Assembly: GCA_002493515.1 (NCBI GenBank)
Contig: DKYZ01000056.1
Span: 3,271-67,270, forward strand
Source of the DNA: Porphyromonadaceae bacterium UBA7087
GTDB taxonomy: Bacteria; Bacteroidota; Bacteroidia; Bacteroidales; Muribaculaceae
Reading direction: 5' to 3'
Length of the DNA stretch: 64,000 nucleotides
The notes under the pieces were generated by a model that saw only the letters and a list, made by a program, of their open reading frames with translations, ran no database searches and was not told the DNA's origin. The position numbers were made by a program, and so were the translations under genes. Positions 27,242-36,074 of the stretch are shown piece by piece; the first letter of the stretch is position 1, and every line of letters starts with the position of its first letter.

Positions 27242-28681
27242 ATGCTTTTCAATTCCATTGAATATCTCTTTTTCCTTCCGGTGGTGTTTCTGCTCTACTG
27301 GACGGCATGTCGTTCGCTTGTAAGCCGCAATGCACTCCTTCTTGCTGCGAGCTGCCTCTTCTACGGATGGTGGGATTATAGATTCCTTTTGCTTATAGCG
27401 GGTATGACGGCCTACTCATATGTGGCGGGACGTATGGCAGGAGCATATGGAGAAAGGAAAATCATCAGAAAAGCGATATTGTGGCTCTCGGTCGGTGTAT
27501 GCATGGGCACGCTCGTCGTGTTCAAGTATTTCAATTTTTTCGCGGCAGGATTCAGCCGGCTGCTCTCCATCGCCGGAATGACCGCCGACAGTGTCACCCT
27601 CGATCTCGTTCTTCCCGTCGGAATATCCTTCTACACTTTCCAGTCGCTGAGCTACGTCATCGATGTCTGTCGCGGCAGCATCGAGCCGCAGAAGAAAGCT
27701 CTTCCCTTTTTCGTCTTCATAAGCTTCTTCCCCCAGCTGGTGGCGGGTCCCATAGAGCGGGCAGCGAATCTCCTGCCTCAGTTCACGTCTCTGCGTGAGT
27801 TCCGCTATGAGCAGGCAGCGTCGGGCATGAAGCTTATCCTTTGGGGACTTTTCAAGAAGATGGTGGTAGCCGACAACGCAGCCGTGGTTGTAAATACCGT
27901 TTTCTCCGACTACGCTTCAGCCGGAACCCTCAATCTATGGATAGCCGCTGTCCTTTTTTCCCTTCAGATATACGGAGACTTTTCCGGATATTCGGATATA
28001 GCCATAGGCACGGCGCGTCTGTTCGGGGTGAATCTGATGCGTAATTTCAGGCTTCCCTATTTCTCACGCGGCATATCCGACTTCTGGCGCCGCTGGCACA
28101 TCTCGCTTACCTCCTGGTTTCGCGACTACGTATACATCCCTCTCGGAGGAAGCCGCCGGGGAAAGAAAGCCACTGTGCGCAACACGATTGTAGTCTTTAT
28201 GGCGAGCGGGCTATGGCATGGCGCCAATCTCACGTTTGTGGTGTGGGGCTTGTATCACGCCATATTGTTTGTGCCTGGTGTGATATTCGGCAGAAAGCGT
28301 GGAAAAGACGCCGGCGAAAATACCGGAAGGCTCATTCCTCCGTTTGGGGAATCGCTGATGATGGGTGTCACTTTCCTGCTTGTCATGATAGGCTGGGTAA
28401 TATTCCGGTCGCCCGATCTTGAGAACGCCTTCCGCTACATATCGTTGATGTTTTCCCATCCGAGCACTGCCTCCGTTGTCTATGGCAAGGCGGCATTGGC
28501 GTGGGGAGCCATTATGCTGGCGCTGGAATGGCTCTCGCGGGATAAGGAGGCTCCGACATTCCTCCCCTCCGGGGGCCTGTGGAGCCATACGCCGGCAAGA
28601 TGGTGTTTCTATGTGGTTATGTTTATGGTGACTCTCGTGTGTGCCGGAGGGCAGGAGGAATTCATCTATTTCAGATTCTGA
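27242..28681 (+). CDS. MBOAT family membrane-bound O-acyltransferase (AlgI/DltB-like)
   Basis: A 479-residue polytopic enzyme that passes an acyl group, usually acetyl, across the membrane to an envelope or secreted glycan. The N-terminus (MLFNSIEYLFFLPVVFLLYW) is the standard start of this family, so I placed the start at 27242 and not at 27143, where the frame opens. Core motifs: SFYTFQSLSYVIDV, FFPQLVAGPIERA, the FRLPYFSRGISDFWRRWHISL region, and the catalytic histidine in MASGLWHGANLTF. It is followed 6 bases later by an SGNH-like gene, matching the known pairing of an MBOAT with a periplasmic SGNH partner. The acceptor glycan is unknown. Confidence 0.92.
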   Translation: MLFNSIEYLFFLPVVFLLYWTACRSLVSRNALLLAASCLFYGWWDYRFLLLIAGMTAYSYVAGRMAGAYGERKIIRKAILWLSVGVCMGTLVVFKYFNFFAAGFSRLLSIAGMTADSVTLDLVLPVGISFYTFQSLSYVIDVCRGSIEPQKKALPFFVFISFFPQLVAGPIERAANLLPQFTSLREFRYEQAASGMKLILWGLFKKMVVADNAAVVVNTVFSDYASAGTLNLWIAAVLFSLQIYGDFSGYSDIAIGTARLFGVNLMRNFRLPYFSRGISDFWRRWHISLTSWFRDYVYIPLGGSRRGKKATVRNTIVVFMASGLWHGANLTFVVWGLYHAILFVPGVIFGRKRGKDAGENTGRLIPPFGESLMMGVTFLLVMIGWVIFRSPDLENAFRYISLMFSHPSTASVVYGKAALAWGAIMLALEWLSRDKEAPTFLPSGGLWSHTPARWCFYVVMFMVTLVCAGGQEEFIYFRF

Positions 28682-28687
28682 TCGGTT

Positions 28688-29614
28688 ATGAAACGGTTCC
28701 TTATAAAGACAGCCATATTCTCTGCCATCATCCTGTGTCTGCTCGGGCTCGGGGAGCTGGCCGTAAGAAACATGCCTTCCTCATATTCCTATAAGCATGC
28801 GTATATGGAGGGACATGCGCGCGACATATCCACGCTCATACTCGGGTCATCGCATACATATTATGGAGTGAGGAGCGACCTGCTCGGCGACAGCGTGTTC
28901 AATCTTGCGAATGTGTCGCAGGATCCTGACATCGACCTGGTTCTTCTCAGAACGTATATGGACTCCATGCCGGGGCTGAGGCTTGTGGTGCTGCCTGTGT
29001 CATATTTCACGTTTGTGGACCCTGCGATTGAGGACGGCCCTGACTGGTTTCGCGCCATAGCCTACAAAATCCATATGAAGATGCCTGTCCATTCCGATTT
29101 CTCAAGATATAATTTCGAGATATCGGATTTCGATGGATATAGACTGAGGCTAAAGTCATTGCTCACATTCTCTACAGAGGGCATCAACCGTTGCGACAGT
29201 CTGGGCTGGGGGCTTGGTTTCGGTCTCTCCACCCGTTCCTCCGACTGGGAAGACCGGGGTGCGCGACGTGCCCGGTCCACCACGCTCCCGCTCGGGGCGC
29301 GTGCGGTGGAAGTCGAGAAATCGCTTGGCTCCATTATGGAGCTGTGTTCCTCCAGGGGTGTTGGGTGTGTCCTGGTCACGACGCCTGTATGGCATACGTA
29401 TTCGGAAAATCTCGATGAGGCCCAGATGCCGGATATGCGAGAAAGGGTTGTTTCCCTTTGTCGCAGATACGGAGTGCGGCATATCGATATGATGTGCGAC
29501 ACTGCGTTCGTGAGTGATGATTTCCATGATGTTGACCATCTTTCCGATATCGGGGCGGTAAGATTCACCCGGATGATTGCCGACAGTCTGCGAAGGGGCG
29601 CAGTGATGGAATGA
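28688..29614 (+). CDS. SGNH hydrolase-like protein, membrane-anchored partner of the MBOAT
   Basis: A 308-residue protein with one N-terminal membrane segment (about 8-26). The nucleophile motif is visible as LILGSSHTYYG (Gly53-Ser54-Ser55-His56), and the C-terminal catalytic dyad as DDFHDVDHLSDIGA near 280, with Asp-x-x-His-type spacing as in SGNH/GDSL and AlgX/DltD-like proteins. It probably works in the periplasm as the acetyl-transfer or esterase partner of the MBOAT encoded 6 bases upstream. Overall similarity to named families is low, so the specific role is inference. Confidence 0.7.
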   Translation: MKRFLIKTAIFSAIILCLLGLGELAVRNMPSSYSYKHAYMEGHARDISTLILGSSHTYYGVRSDLLGDSVFNLANVSQDPDIDLVLLRTYMDSMPGLRLVVLPVSYFTFVDPAIEDGPDWFRAIAYKIHMKMPVHSDFSRYNFEISDFDGYRLRLKSLLTFSTEGINRCDSLGWGLGFGLSTRSSDWEDRGARRARSTTLPLGARAVEVEKSLGSIMELCSSRGVGCVLVTTPVWHTYSENLDEAQMPDMRERVVSLCRRYGVRHIDMMCDTAFVSDDFHDVDHLSDIGAVRFTRMIADSLRRGAVME

Positions 29615-29616
29615 AA

Positions 29617-29654
29617 AGCGGCTTAAACACTATGTCGAAGATGTTTAAGCCGCT
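29617..29654. terminator. Perfect 12-bp stem between convergent genes
   Basis: AGCGGCTTAAAC (29617-29628) pairs fully with GTTTAAGCCGCT (29643-29654) around a 14-base loop, just after the SGNH gene and before the convergent flavin reductase end. There is no long T tract, so it is a likely but imperfect intrinsic terminator. Confidence 0.55.
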
Positions 29655-29687
29655 AAGCGTCACTGATGATTGAAATTTCTGTCATGA

Positions 29688-30293
29688 TCATGAGGCGAGC
29701 CCTTTCTCCTCTGTGGGTTTGGGCGGTTCGGAATTTTTGATTGAGAACCCGCGCGACCCTATCACCGGCCCCAGTCCCTGGTAGAGACCGTTGGTGTATG
29801 CGAGAAGATTGGCTTTCTCAATGGTGAGTTTGCCTGTGGCCTGGTCGACGTATTTGCTGTCTACCCTGACATTTACTATCTCGGATAGGAGCATGTCGTG
29901 TGTGCCGAGATGGATGATGCTCTTGATCTTGCATTCCAGGCTGAGGGGCGACTGAAGGATGGTCGGAGACTTCACCTTCTCACCCTCCATAGGCACCAGG
30001 CCGGTCTCTTTCCATTTGTTGTAATACCTCGACGAAACCATTCCGGACCAGTCGGTGGCTTCCACCATGTCGACCGTGGTCAGGTTGATGGTGTATTCCA
30101 TTGATTTGAGGAGAATGGGGTAGGAGGCTCTTGAGGCCCTCACGGATATGTAGCACATCGCGGGGTCGGAGCAGACAATTCCGGTCCAGGAGATTGTCAG
30201 CATTGTCCATTCATCGGGATTCTCTCCGCAAGATACCAGCACAGCCGGCAGAGGGTAGAGCATTGTTGCGGGGCTTTTTGAAATCTTTGACAT
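29688..30293 (-). CDS. Flavin reductase family protein
   Basis: A 201-residue protein of the FMN-binding split-barrel flavin reductase family. The N-terminal segment TMLYPLPAVLVSCG, the WTGIVCSDPAMCYISVR strand pair (the region that contacts FMN in relatives), the Tyr-containing NLTTVDMVEATDWSGMVS helix region and ECKIKSIIHLGTHDMLLSEIVNV are typical of the Bacteroidota subgroup. Members either reduce flavin with NAD(P)H or bind FMN or other redox partners; the substrate cannot be read from sequence. It stands alone between a convergent MBOAT/SGNH unit and lgt. Confidence 0.82.
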   Translation of the reverse strand: MSKISKSPATMLYPLPAVLVSCGENPDEWTMLTISWTGIVCSDPAMCYISVRASRASYPILLKSMEYTINLTTVDMVEATDWSGMVSSRYYNKWKETGLVPMEGEKVKSPTILQSPLSLECKIKSIIHLGTHDMLLSEIVNVRVDSKYVDQATGKLTIEKANLLAYTNGLYQGLGPVIGSRGFSIKNSEPPKPTEEKGLAS

Positions 30294-30457
30294 AGCTTTG
30301 ATATTTAGTAGATTAAGTATAGTGGCATTGAATGCCGGTTTCTATTAGAAAAACATATGGATGGCTATGACGGTTTGAATTGACAATGTTAAAAAGAGTC
30401 ATAAAAGTATTTAAATTTTTTAATGGATGCCTCCGTTGAGGCTGCATAATGATAAAA

Positions 30458-30493
30458 CCCCGTGCGGACTTCATGAAGATTGTCCATACGGGG
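30458..30493 (-). terminator. Intrinsic terminator after lgt
   Basis: On the minus strand a stem with CCCCGT/ACGGGG and GGAC/GTCC arms (30458-30463 with 30488-30493, 30466-30469 with 30482-30485) is followed by TTTTAT. It lies about 50 bases after the lgt stop. Confidence 0.6.
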
Positions 30494-30543
30494 CCATGCT
30501 GTCTGGAGACGGTTTTTCCGCCCGACTATATATTCTTGCCGAG

Positions 30544-31425
30544 CTATTTGCGGCGTGCGGCCGGACTCTTTCCCGAAGGTTCTTCCGGCGGAAACTTGTC
30601 AGGGAATTGCCAGTGCTGTCTCGGATGCACAAGCGCCCATACCACCAGAAACACTCCCAGCGCTATGAAAGGTATGCTCAGCATCTGCCCGAGATTCATT
30701 CCATATCTGGCGATCATTTCGTATTCCGAAGACACCTGGACGTTCTTGACATATTCTATCAGGAATCTCGGAAGGAAAATCCCGATGAAGAATACTCCCG
30801 TGATGAGCCACGGGCGTTCCTCGGCGTTTCTCTTCCAGTACATCCACATCAGCAGGGCGAAAAGGAGGAAATAGCAGAGCGCCTCATAGAGCTGGGTAGG
30901 ATGCGCGGGGACTGTTTCGCCGTTGCGCAGGAATACGAAGCCCCAGGGAAGGTCGGTCGGGCCTCCGTATATCTCGCTGTTCATGAGGTTGCCGAGCCTG
31001 ATGAGGCCTCCTACGAGCGCGATGGGAATCACGAGCTTGTCGAATGTCCACGACGCCGGTTTCTTCGCCACGATCCATGAGAACAGCAGCACGGCTATGA
31101 TGTTGCCTATCGTGCCGCCGTGGGAGGCGAGGCCGCCGTTCCATATCTTGAGGATTTCCATGGGATTGCGGGAATAATAGTCCCATTCGTAGAAGAGCAC
31201 ATGGCCGAGGCGCGATCCCACGATGGTGGCTACCACGACATAAGTGAGCAGGATGCCCAGCCAGCGTTCGGGAGCGCCTTCATGGCGGAACATGCGTGCC
31301 ACTATGTAATATCCCAGGATGAAGCCTACCGCGAATGCCAGGCCATACCATCTCACCGACAGCGGACCCAGGCTGAAAAGGACAGGATCGGCGTTCCAAT
31401 ATACGAAATTCAGAATGTTGAGCAT
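30544..31425 (-). CDS. lgt: Prolipoprotein diacylglyceryl transferase (Lgt)
   Basis: Transfers a diacylglyceryl group from phosphatidylglycerol to the lipobox cysteine of prolipoproteins, in the inner membrane. The 293-residue protein has about seven membrane segments. Family motifs: FSLGPLSVRWYGLAFAVGF at the start, GSRLGHVLFYEWDYY, WNGGLASHGGTIG (with the essential His), LIRLGNLMNSEIYGGPTD (with the conserved Arg) and HPTQLYEAL. The C-terminal 30 residues are a basic, proline-rich cytoplasmic tail. The enzyme would serve the S41 lipoprotein encoded at 51.5-52.6 kb, among others. It follows ackA after a terminator-like hairpin. Confidence 0.96.
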   Translation of the reverse strand: MLNILNFVYWNADPVLFSLGPLSVRWYGLAFAVGFILGYYIVARMFRHEGAPERWLGILLTYVVVATIVGSRLGHVLFYEWDYYSRNPMEILKIWNGGLASHGGTIGNIIAVLLFSWIVAKKPASWTFDKLVIPIALVGGLIRLGNLMNSEIYGGPTDLPWGFVFLRNGETVPAHPTQLYEALCYFLLFALLMWMYWKRNAEERPWLITGVFFIGIFLPRFLIEYVKNVQVSSEYEMIARYGMNLGQMLSIPFIALGVFLVVWALVHPRQHWQFPDKFPPEEPSGKSPAARRK

Positions 31426-31438
31426 AATAAAGACGGAA

Positions 31439-31470
31439 CGGAAGCCGGCCTCTGCAGGGGTCGGCTTCCG
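31439..31470. terminator. Hairpin between ackA and lgt
   Basis: CGGAAGCCGG...CC pairs with GG...TCGGCTTCCG in a 12-14 bp stem with a TGCA loop (31439-31470), directly after the ackA stop on the minus strand. No long T run follows, so read-through into lgt is possible. Confidence 0.55.
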
Positions 31471-31485
31471 GTTATCTGTTAATGT

Positions 31486-32685
31486 TTAAAGTTTCTCCAC
31501 AATCGACGCGGTGTCTTCGGCGATCATCAGCTCCTCGTCGGTAGGTATCACCACGACGTGAACCTTGGAATCCGGACCGGAGATCTCGATCTCCTGGCCG
31601 CGCTTCTTGTTGGCTTCGGCGTTGAAGGTGACTCCCATGAAGGCGAGCTTCCTGCAGATCTCCTCGCGTGAGGAGATCTGGTTCTCGCCTACACCGGCCG
31701 TGAAGACAATGACGTCGACTCCACCGAGCACGGCTGTGTATGCACCGATGTATTTGAGGATGCGGTATTCATACATGTCCATGGCGAGCTTGGCACGCTC
31801 GTCGCCCCTGGCGATGGCGTCTTCAACGTCGCGCATGTCGCTTGAGCCGCCTGTGATGCCGGCAACGCCGCTACGCTTGTTGATGAGCTTGCTCAGTCCC
31901 TGGGCGTCAAGCTTCTCCTGCTCCATGATGTATACGAGCGCACCCGGATCCACGTCTCCCACACGGGTGCCCATCATAAGGCCCTCGGTAGGGGTAAGAC
32001 CCATCGAGGTGTCGATGCTCTTGCCGTCTTTGACGGCGGTGATGCTGGCGCCGTTGCCGATATGGCATGTGATGATGCGCTGCTTCTCATAGTCGAGGCC
32101 GAGGAACTCGCAGGCGCGGCGCGACACGTAGCGGTGGCTCGTGCCGTGGAAACCGTAACGGCGCACGCCGTATTTCTCATATGCCTCGTAGGGGAGGGCA
32201 TACATATATGCCTTGGGAGGCATTGTCTGATGGAAGGCGGTGTCGAACACGGCTACCTGCGGCACTGACGGCATAAGCTCCGTCACAGCCTCGATGCCTG
32301 TGATGTTGGCGGGATTGTGGAGGGGTGCCACGGTGTAGCATTCCTTCACCTTCTCGATCACCTCCGGAGTGATGAGCACGGATTGGCTGAATTTGTCCAT
32401 ACCATGCACCACACGGTGGCCGATGGCCTTGATTTCGGAGTAATCCTTGATGACGCCCTCCTTGGGGTCGGTCAGGATGTCGAGGACATTCTTCACTGCC
32501 TCCTTGTGGGTAGGCATCGACACCTCCAGCACCTCTTTCGAGCCGTCCGGACGCTTGAATTTCAGGAATGAGTCGGGAAGTCCGATTTTCTCCACACCGC
32601 CCTCGGCGAGCACCTCTTTCGATTCGCTCTCGATAAGTTTATATTTCACACTGCTGCTTCCGCAGTTGAGAACAAGAATTTTCAT
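31486..32685 (-). CDS. ackA: Acetate kinase (AckA)
   Basis: Converts acetyl phosphate and ADP to acetate and ATP, the substrate-level ATP step of acetate fermentation. The 399-residue length is standard. Motifs of the ASKHA fold: KILVLNCGSSSVKY at the N-terminus, VAVFDTAFHQTMP, RYGFHGTSHRYV, HIGNGASITAV, DTSMGLTPTEGLMMGTR and VFTAGVGEN. It is 30 bases downstream of pta and shares its promoter, the usual pta-ackA operon. The sequence is rich in preferred GC-ending codons, as expected of a highly expressed gene. Confidence 0.98.
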   Translation of the reverse strand: MKILVLNCGSSSVKYKLIESESKEVLAEGGVEKIGLPDSFLKFKRPDGSKEVLEVSMPTHKEAVKNVLDILTDPKEGVIKDYSEIKAIGHRVVHGMDKFSQSVLITPEVIEKVKECYTVAPLHNPANITGIEAVTELMPSVPQVAVFDTAFHQTMPPKAYMYALPYEAYEKYGVRRYGFHGTSHRYVSRRACEFLGLDYEKQRIITCHIGNGASITAVKDGKSIDTSMGLTPTEGLMMGTRVGDVDPGALVYIMEQEKLDAQGLSKLINKRSGVAGITGGSSDMRDVEDAIARGDERAKLAMDMYEYRILKYIGAYTAVLGGVDVIVFTAGVGENQISSREEICRKLAFMGVTFNAEANKKRGQEIEISGPDSKVHVVVIPTDEELMIAEDTASIVEKL

Positions 32686-32715
32686 TTCCTTAGGTTGCTT
32701 CTGTTTTGTTTGGGT

Positions 32716-33729
32716 TCAAAGTCCTTTGTCGCCTATTGCCTGGTTGCAGGTCACGATGATTGTGTTGACGATGTCGTCAACCGTGGCTCCGCGTGAAAGG
32801 TCGTTGACAGGAGCGGCGAGGCCCTGGAGGATAGGACCGACGGCGCCGGCACCCGAGATGCGCTGCACGAGCTTGTAGGCGATGTTGCCGGTCTCGAGCG
32901 AGGGGAAGATGAGCGTGTTGGCGTGTCCGGCCACCTCGCTTTCGGGAGCCTTGAGCTCGCCTACGCTGGGCACGATGGCGGCGTCGCTCTGCAGCTCTCC
33001 GTCGATCTTGAGGCTCGGGTCGAGCTTCTTGGCCAGTTCTGCGGCCTCCCTTACTTTGTCTACCTTCTCATGGCTTGCAGAGCCCTTTGTGGAGAAGCTG
33101 AGCATGGCCACTACGGGGTCAAGCCCTGCGATGTCCTTGGTGGTCTTGGCTGTGGCCACGGCGATCTGGGCGAGTTCCTCCATTGTGGGGTCGGGCACTA
33201 CGGCGCAGTCGGCGAACACGAGCATATGCTCCTGGCCATAGACGCAGTCCTGCGGGAGAAGCATGATGAAGGCTCCGCTCACTACGGAGATGCCGGGTTT
33301 TGTCTTGAGCACCTGGAAAGCGGCTCTCAGCACGCTTGATGTCGGGCTGAGCGCTCCGGCAACCATACAGTCGGCGTCGCCGGCCTTGATCATGAGGCAG
33401 CCCAGATAAAGGGGGTTCTTCACCGTATAGCGGGCGTCTTCCATTGTGACGCCTTTCTTCTTGCGCAGCTCGCAGAAGAGAGCGGCGTATTTGTCGGTGA
33501 ACTCCTTGTCATCCGAATCATAGATGGTGGCCTTGCCGATGTTGGCGAGCCCGAGCTCTTTGGCTTTGCCGAGAATCTCGTCTTTCTTGCCGAGGAAGAT
33601 CACTTCGGCGATGCCTTTCTCGATGATTGTCTCCGCGGCCTTGAGTGTGCGCGGTTCTGTTGACTCGGGCAGCACGAGTCTCTGGGGATGCTCCTGCGCC
33701 TTTTTGGTGAGTCTCTCAAATAGGGTCAT
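32716..33729 (-). CDS. pta: Phosphate acetyltransferase (Pta)
   Basis: Converts acetyl-CoA and phosphate to acetyl phosphate and CoA. The 337-residue protein is the short, single-domain form without the N-terminal regulatory domain of the E. coli enzyme. Motifs include RLVLPESTEPRTLKAA, the MVAGALSPTSSVLRAA region, FADCAVVPDPT, ALSFSTKGSA-like MLSFSTKGSASHEKV, GELQSDAAIVP and the C-terminal GPILQGLAAPVNDLSRGA, where the conserved Asn-Asp-Leu-Ser-Arg-Gly segment closes the active site. It is the first gene of pta-ackA, with a -7 box 30 bases upstream of its ATG. Confidence 0.97.
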   Translation of the reverse strand: MTLFERLTKKAQEHPQRLVLPESTEPRTLKAAETIIEKGIAEVIFLGKKDEILGKAKELGLANIGKATIYDSDDKEFTDKYAALFCELRKKKGVTMEDARYTVKNPLYLGCLMIKAGDADCMVAGALSPTSSVLRAAFQVLKTKPGISVVSGAFIMLLPQDCVYGQEHMLVFADCAVVPDPTMEELAQIAVATAKTTKDIAGLDPVVAMLSFSTKGSASHEKVDKVREAAELAKKLDPSLKIDGELQSDAAIVPSVGELKAPESEVAGHANTLIFPSLETGNIAYKLVQRISGAGAVGPILQGLAAPVNDLSRGATVDDIVNTIIVTCNQAIGDKGL

Positions 33730-33758
33730 GATATATTAATTTAAAGTTGAGTCATGAT

Positions 33759-33767
33759 GCAAAGTTA
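33759..33767 (-). promoter_or_regulatory. -7 box for pta-ackA
   Basis: The minus strand reads TAACTTTGC, an exact match to TAnnTTTGC, about 30 bases before the pta ATG. No TTTG is seen at the expected -33 spacing. Confidence 0.6.
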
Positions 33768-33829
33768 TAAAAACCTTGCCGCATATGCTATAAAATCGGG
33801 ATTTTTTTTCTTGTTTCAGTGATAATGCT

Positions 33830-33837
33830 TAACTTTG
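33830..33837 (+). promoter_or_regulatory. -7 box for the LptF/G permease gene
   Basis: TAACTTTG on the plus strand, 58 bases before the ATG at 33896. The -33 element is not clear. Confidence 0.5.
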
Positions 33838-33895
33838 GGGCGCGAAAAGCCCCCTTTCCTCCGTTATACACCACAATGCACAAAAGCAAAATACA

Positions 33896-35866
33896 ATGAG
33901 GATAATAAAGCGCCTCTATCTCTTCATTCTGAATAGTTTCCTGCCTCTGTTCGCAATGACCTTTTTCATTGTGCTCTTCATTGTGCTCATGCAGTTCCTA
34001 TATCGTTTTATCGATGACCTGGTGGGCAAAGGCCTGTCATTCGCCCTTTTAGGGGAATTGTTTTTCTACGCCGCCCTCAGCATGGTGCCCATGGCCCTGC
34101 CCCTTGCCATCCTGCTGGCGTCGCTGATGACTTTCGGAAACTTCGGCGAGAAATTCGAGCTGACGGCCATGAAGGCCTCCGGAATATCGCTGCTCAAGGT
34201 CATGTCGCCCCTGATTGTCCTGATAAGCGGCGTCGCCGTGGGTGCTTTCTTCTTCCAGAACGACGTCCTGCCCAAGGCGCAGGTGAAGATGTGGACTCTG
34301 CTCTTCTCCATAAAGCAGAAGAGCCCCGAGCTGGAAATCCCTGCCGGTGTCTTCTACGACCAGATTCCGGGATATAATCTCTACGTCCGCGACAAAAATC
34401 CCGAGACCGGCCTATTATATAATGTGGTGATTTATGACGTCAACCACGGTGGCGACAATTCCACTGTCCTGACCTCAGACTCGGCGCGTATTGCCTTCAC
34501 CCCCGACATGCGTTACCTATACCTGCATCTCTACCAGGGCGAGCAGTTCGAGAATCTGCGCGACCAAAGCTCGCTCGACCGAAATGTCCCGTTCAGAAGG
34601 GAGAAATTTCTTGAGAAGGAGGTCCTGATACCGTTTGACGCCAATTTCAACCGTCTTGACGAGGGCGGAATGCGCAGCCAGTGGGTCGGGAAGAATATCG
34701 CGGAGCTGCGCCACACCATAGATTCGGTAAGCCATTACGTGGATTCCGTGGGAACCGGATTCGGCAGAGACCTCAAGAGCACGTCGTTCCCGATGGTCGC
34801 CAGATCGCTCCGCGCTGTGGATGAGGATAAGCGGAATGCGATGGATGGGGTGGAAGAGCGGGAAGGAAGGCCGGCTGCCGGGAAGGAGGCGGATTCCGTC
34901 GCGGTAGTGCCTGTGGATATCGATTCGCTGCTGATGACAGTGCCACCCGGAGAACGAGGCAACATCTTCACGATGGCCTCGGGCATATCCCGGCGCCAGG
35001 TCACGGAAAACCAGTTCCGCTCTATGACCATAGCCGACAGCAAGAAGACCATCCGGCGCCATGAGATCGAGATGATAAAGAAATACACGCTCTCCGTGGC
35101 GTGTCTGATATTCTTTTTCATCGGCGCCCCTCTCGGTGCCATAATCCGTAAGGGCGGCCTCGGCACACCGCTTGTCATATCGGTGCTTCTATTCCTTGTG
35201 TATTACATAATCGACAACACAGGCTACAAGATGGCGCGTGACGGCCACTGGATGGTTTGGTTCGGAATATGGCTGTCAACTTTCGTGCTTGCTCCCTTGG
35301 GGATCTACGTCACGTATAAGGCGATGAACGATTCGGCGGTGTTTGACCCCGACCGCATTAAGAGTTGGTTTGGAAAGATTCTCGGAAAGAAGCAGCAGCG
35401 CAGTGTGGCTTACAAGGAAGTCATAATGGAAGACTTCTCCACATCCTGTGCCATAGAGCGTCTGACGAGCCTGGATCAGGCATGCCGGGACTATATTGCC
35501 CGCTATCCCCGGCGCCAGGGATATAAGGACTATTGGCTCCATGGCTATGACATGGGGCTTCTCGCGGAGATATCCGAGAGTCTGGAGCAGGATGTGGAAT
35601 ACATGACCAACTGCAGCGACCTTATCGCCGTCAACAAGCTCATGGATTATCCTCTGCTTCGCCGCCTCTGGGTCTATCATCCCTCAAACCGGAAATGGCT
35701 GTCATGGCTCATGATATGCTTGTTCCCGATAGGATTACCCGTTTACATCTGGGGCCTTCGTTGCCAGCGGAATCTGCGCAGCGAGCTTGAGAAGACGTCT
35801 GAGGTCAGCCGCAAGATTGTAGATGAGCTGACGTCGGGAGCGGCCTCAGAAGGCATCAGTGAGTAG
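33896..35866 (+). CDS. LptF/LptG (YjgP/YjgQ) family permease
   Basis: Inner-membrane subunit of the lipopolysaccharide exporter that feeds LPS into the Lpt bridge. In this 656-residue protein, three membrane segments lie in the first 115 residues, with the family motifs AALSMVPMALPLAILLASLMTFG and FGEKFELTAMKASGISLLK. A periplasmic jellyroll-type region (about 125-390) follows, then three more membrane segments (about 395-485) including FFFIGAPLGAIIRKGGLG. The last 150 or so residues are an extension with a further hydrophobic hairpin (WLSWLMICLFPIGLPVYIWG) not present in the 360-residue proteobacterial proteins. Long forms are, from memory, common in Bacteroidota. A single such gene may act as a homodimer or with a second one elsewhere. 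Confidence 0.9.
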   Translation: MRIIKRLYLFILNSFLPLFAMTFFIVLFIVLMQFLYRFIDDLVGKGLSFALLGELFFYAALSMVPMALPLAILLASLMTFGNFGEKFELTAMKASGISLLKVMSPLIVLISGVAVGAFFFQNDVLPKAQVKMWTLLFSIKQKSPELEIPAGVFYDQIPGYNLYVRDKNPETGLLYNVVIYDVNHGGDNSTVLTSDSARIAFTPDMRYLYLHLYQGEQFENLRDQSSLDRNVPFRREKFLEKEVLIPFDANFNRLDEGGMRSQWVGKNIAELRHTIDSVSHYVDSVGTGFGRDLKSTSFPMVARSLRAVDEDKRNAMDGVEEREGRPAAGKEADSVAVVPVDIDSLLMTVPPGERGNIFTMASGISRRQVTENQFRSMTIADSKKTIRRHEIEMIKKYTLSVACLIFFFIGAPLGAIIRKGGLGTPLVISVLLFLVYYIIDNTGYKMARDGHWMVWFGIWLSTFVLAPLGIYVTYKAMNDSAVFDPDRIKSWFGKILGKKQQRSVAYKEVIMEDFSTSCAIERLTSLDQACRDYIARYPRRQGYKDYWLHGYDMGLLAEISESLEQDVEYMTNCSDLIAVNKLMDYPLLRRLWVYHPSNRKWLSWLMICLFPIGLPVYIWGLRCQRNLRSELEKTSEVSRKIVDELTSGAASEGISE

Positions 35867-35915
35867 ATAGGTGAAAGTGCCGGCAATGCAGCTGGCGTTG
35901 GGCAAAAGACAAAAT

Positions 35916-35950
35916 AAAAGCGGCCGCTCTCCCGAGTGGTCGCTTTTGTT
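35916..35950 (+). terminator. Intrinsic terminator after the LptF/G gene
   Basis: A 14-bp stem (35916-35929 with 35934-35947, two or three G-T pairs) has a four-base TCCC loop and is followed by TTTTGTTT. It begins 50 bases after the stop codon. Confidence 0.75.
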
Positions 35951-35984
35951 TAGCGGCAAGCCGCTAAGTCTTAAACTTAATGAA

Positions 35985-36037
35985 CAAAAATCTATCTTCT
36001 TTCTTTTCATCGGTTAGAACAAGAAAGAAGATAGATT
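35985..36037 (-). terminator. Terminator with a 17-bp perfect stem after the 129-residue gene
   Basis: Arms at 35989-36005 and 36021-36037 pair perfectly over 17 bp (one arm is pyrimidine-rich, the other purine-rich), with a 15-base loop. On the minus strand the stem runs directly into TTTTTG. It lies about 40 bases after the stop at 36075. Confidence 0.65.
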
Positions 36038-36074
36038 GTTCTGAGGAGATATTTGTATTAACAAATATTAACAA

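Noticed and set aside
30449..30874. 141-codon plus-strand frame overlapping the end of lgt
   Set aside because: Antisense to lgt and to its terminator; no family features.
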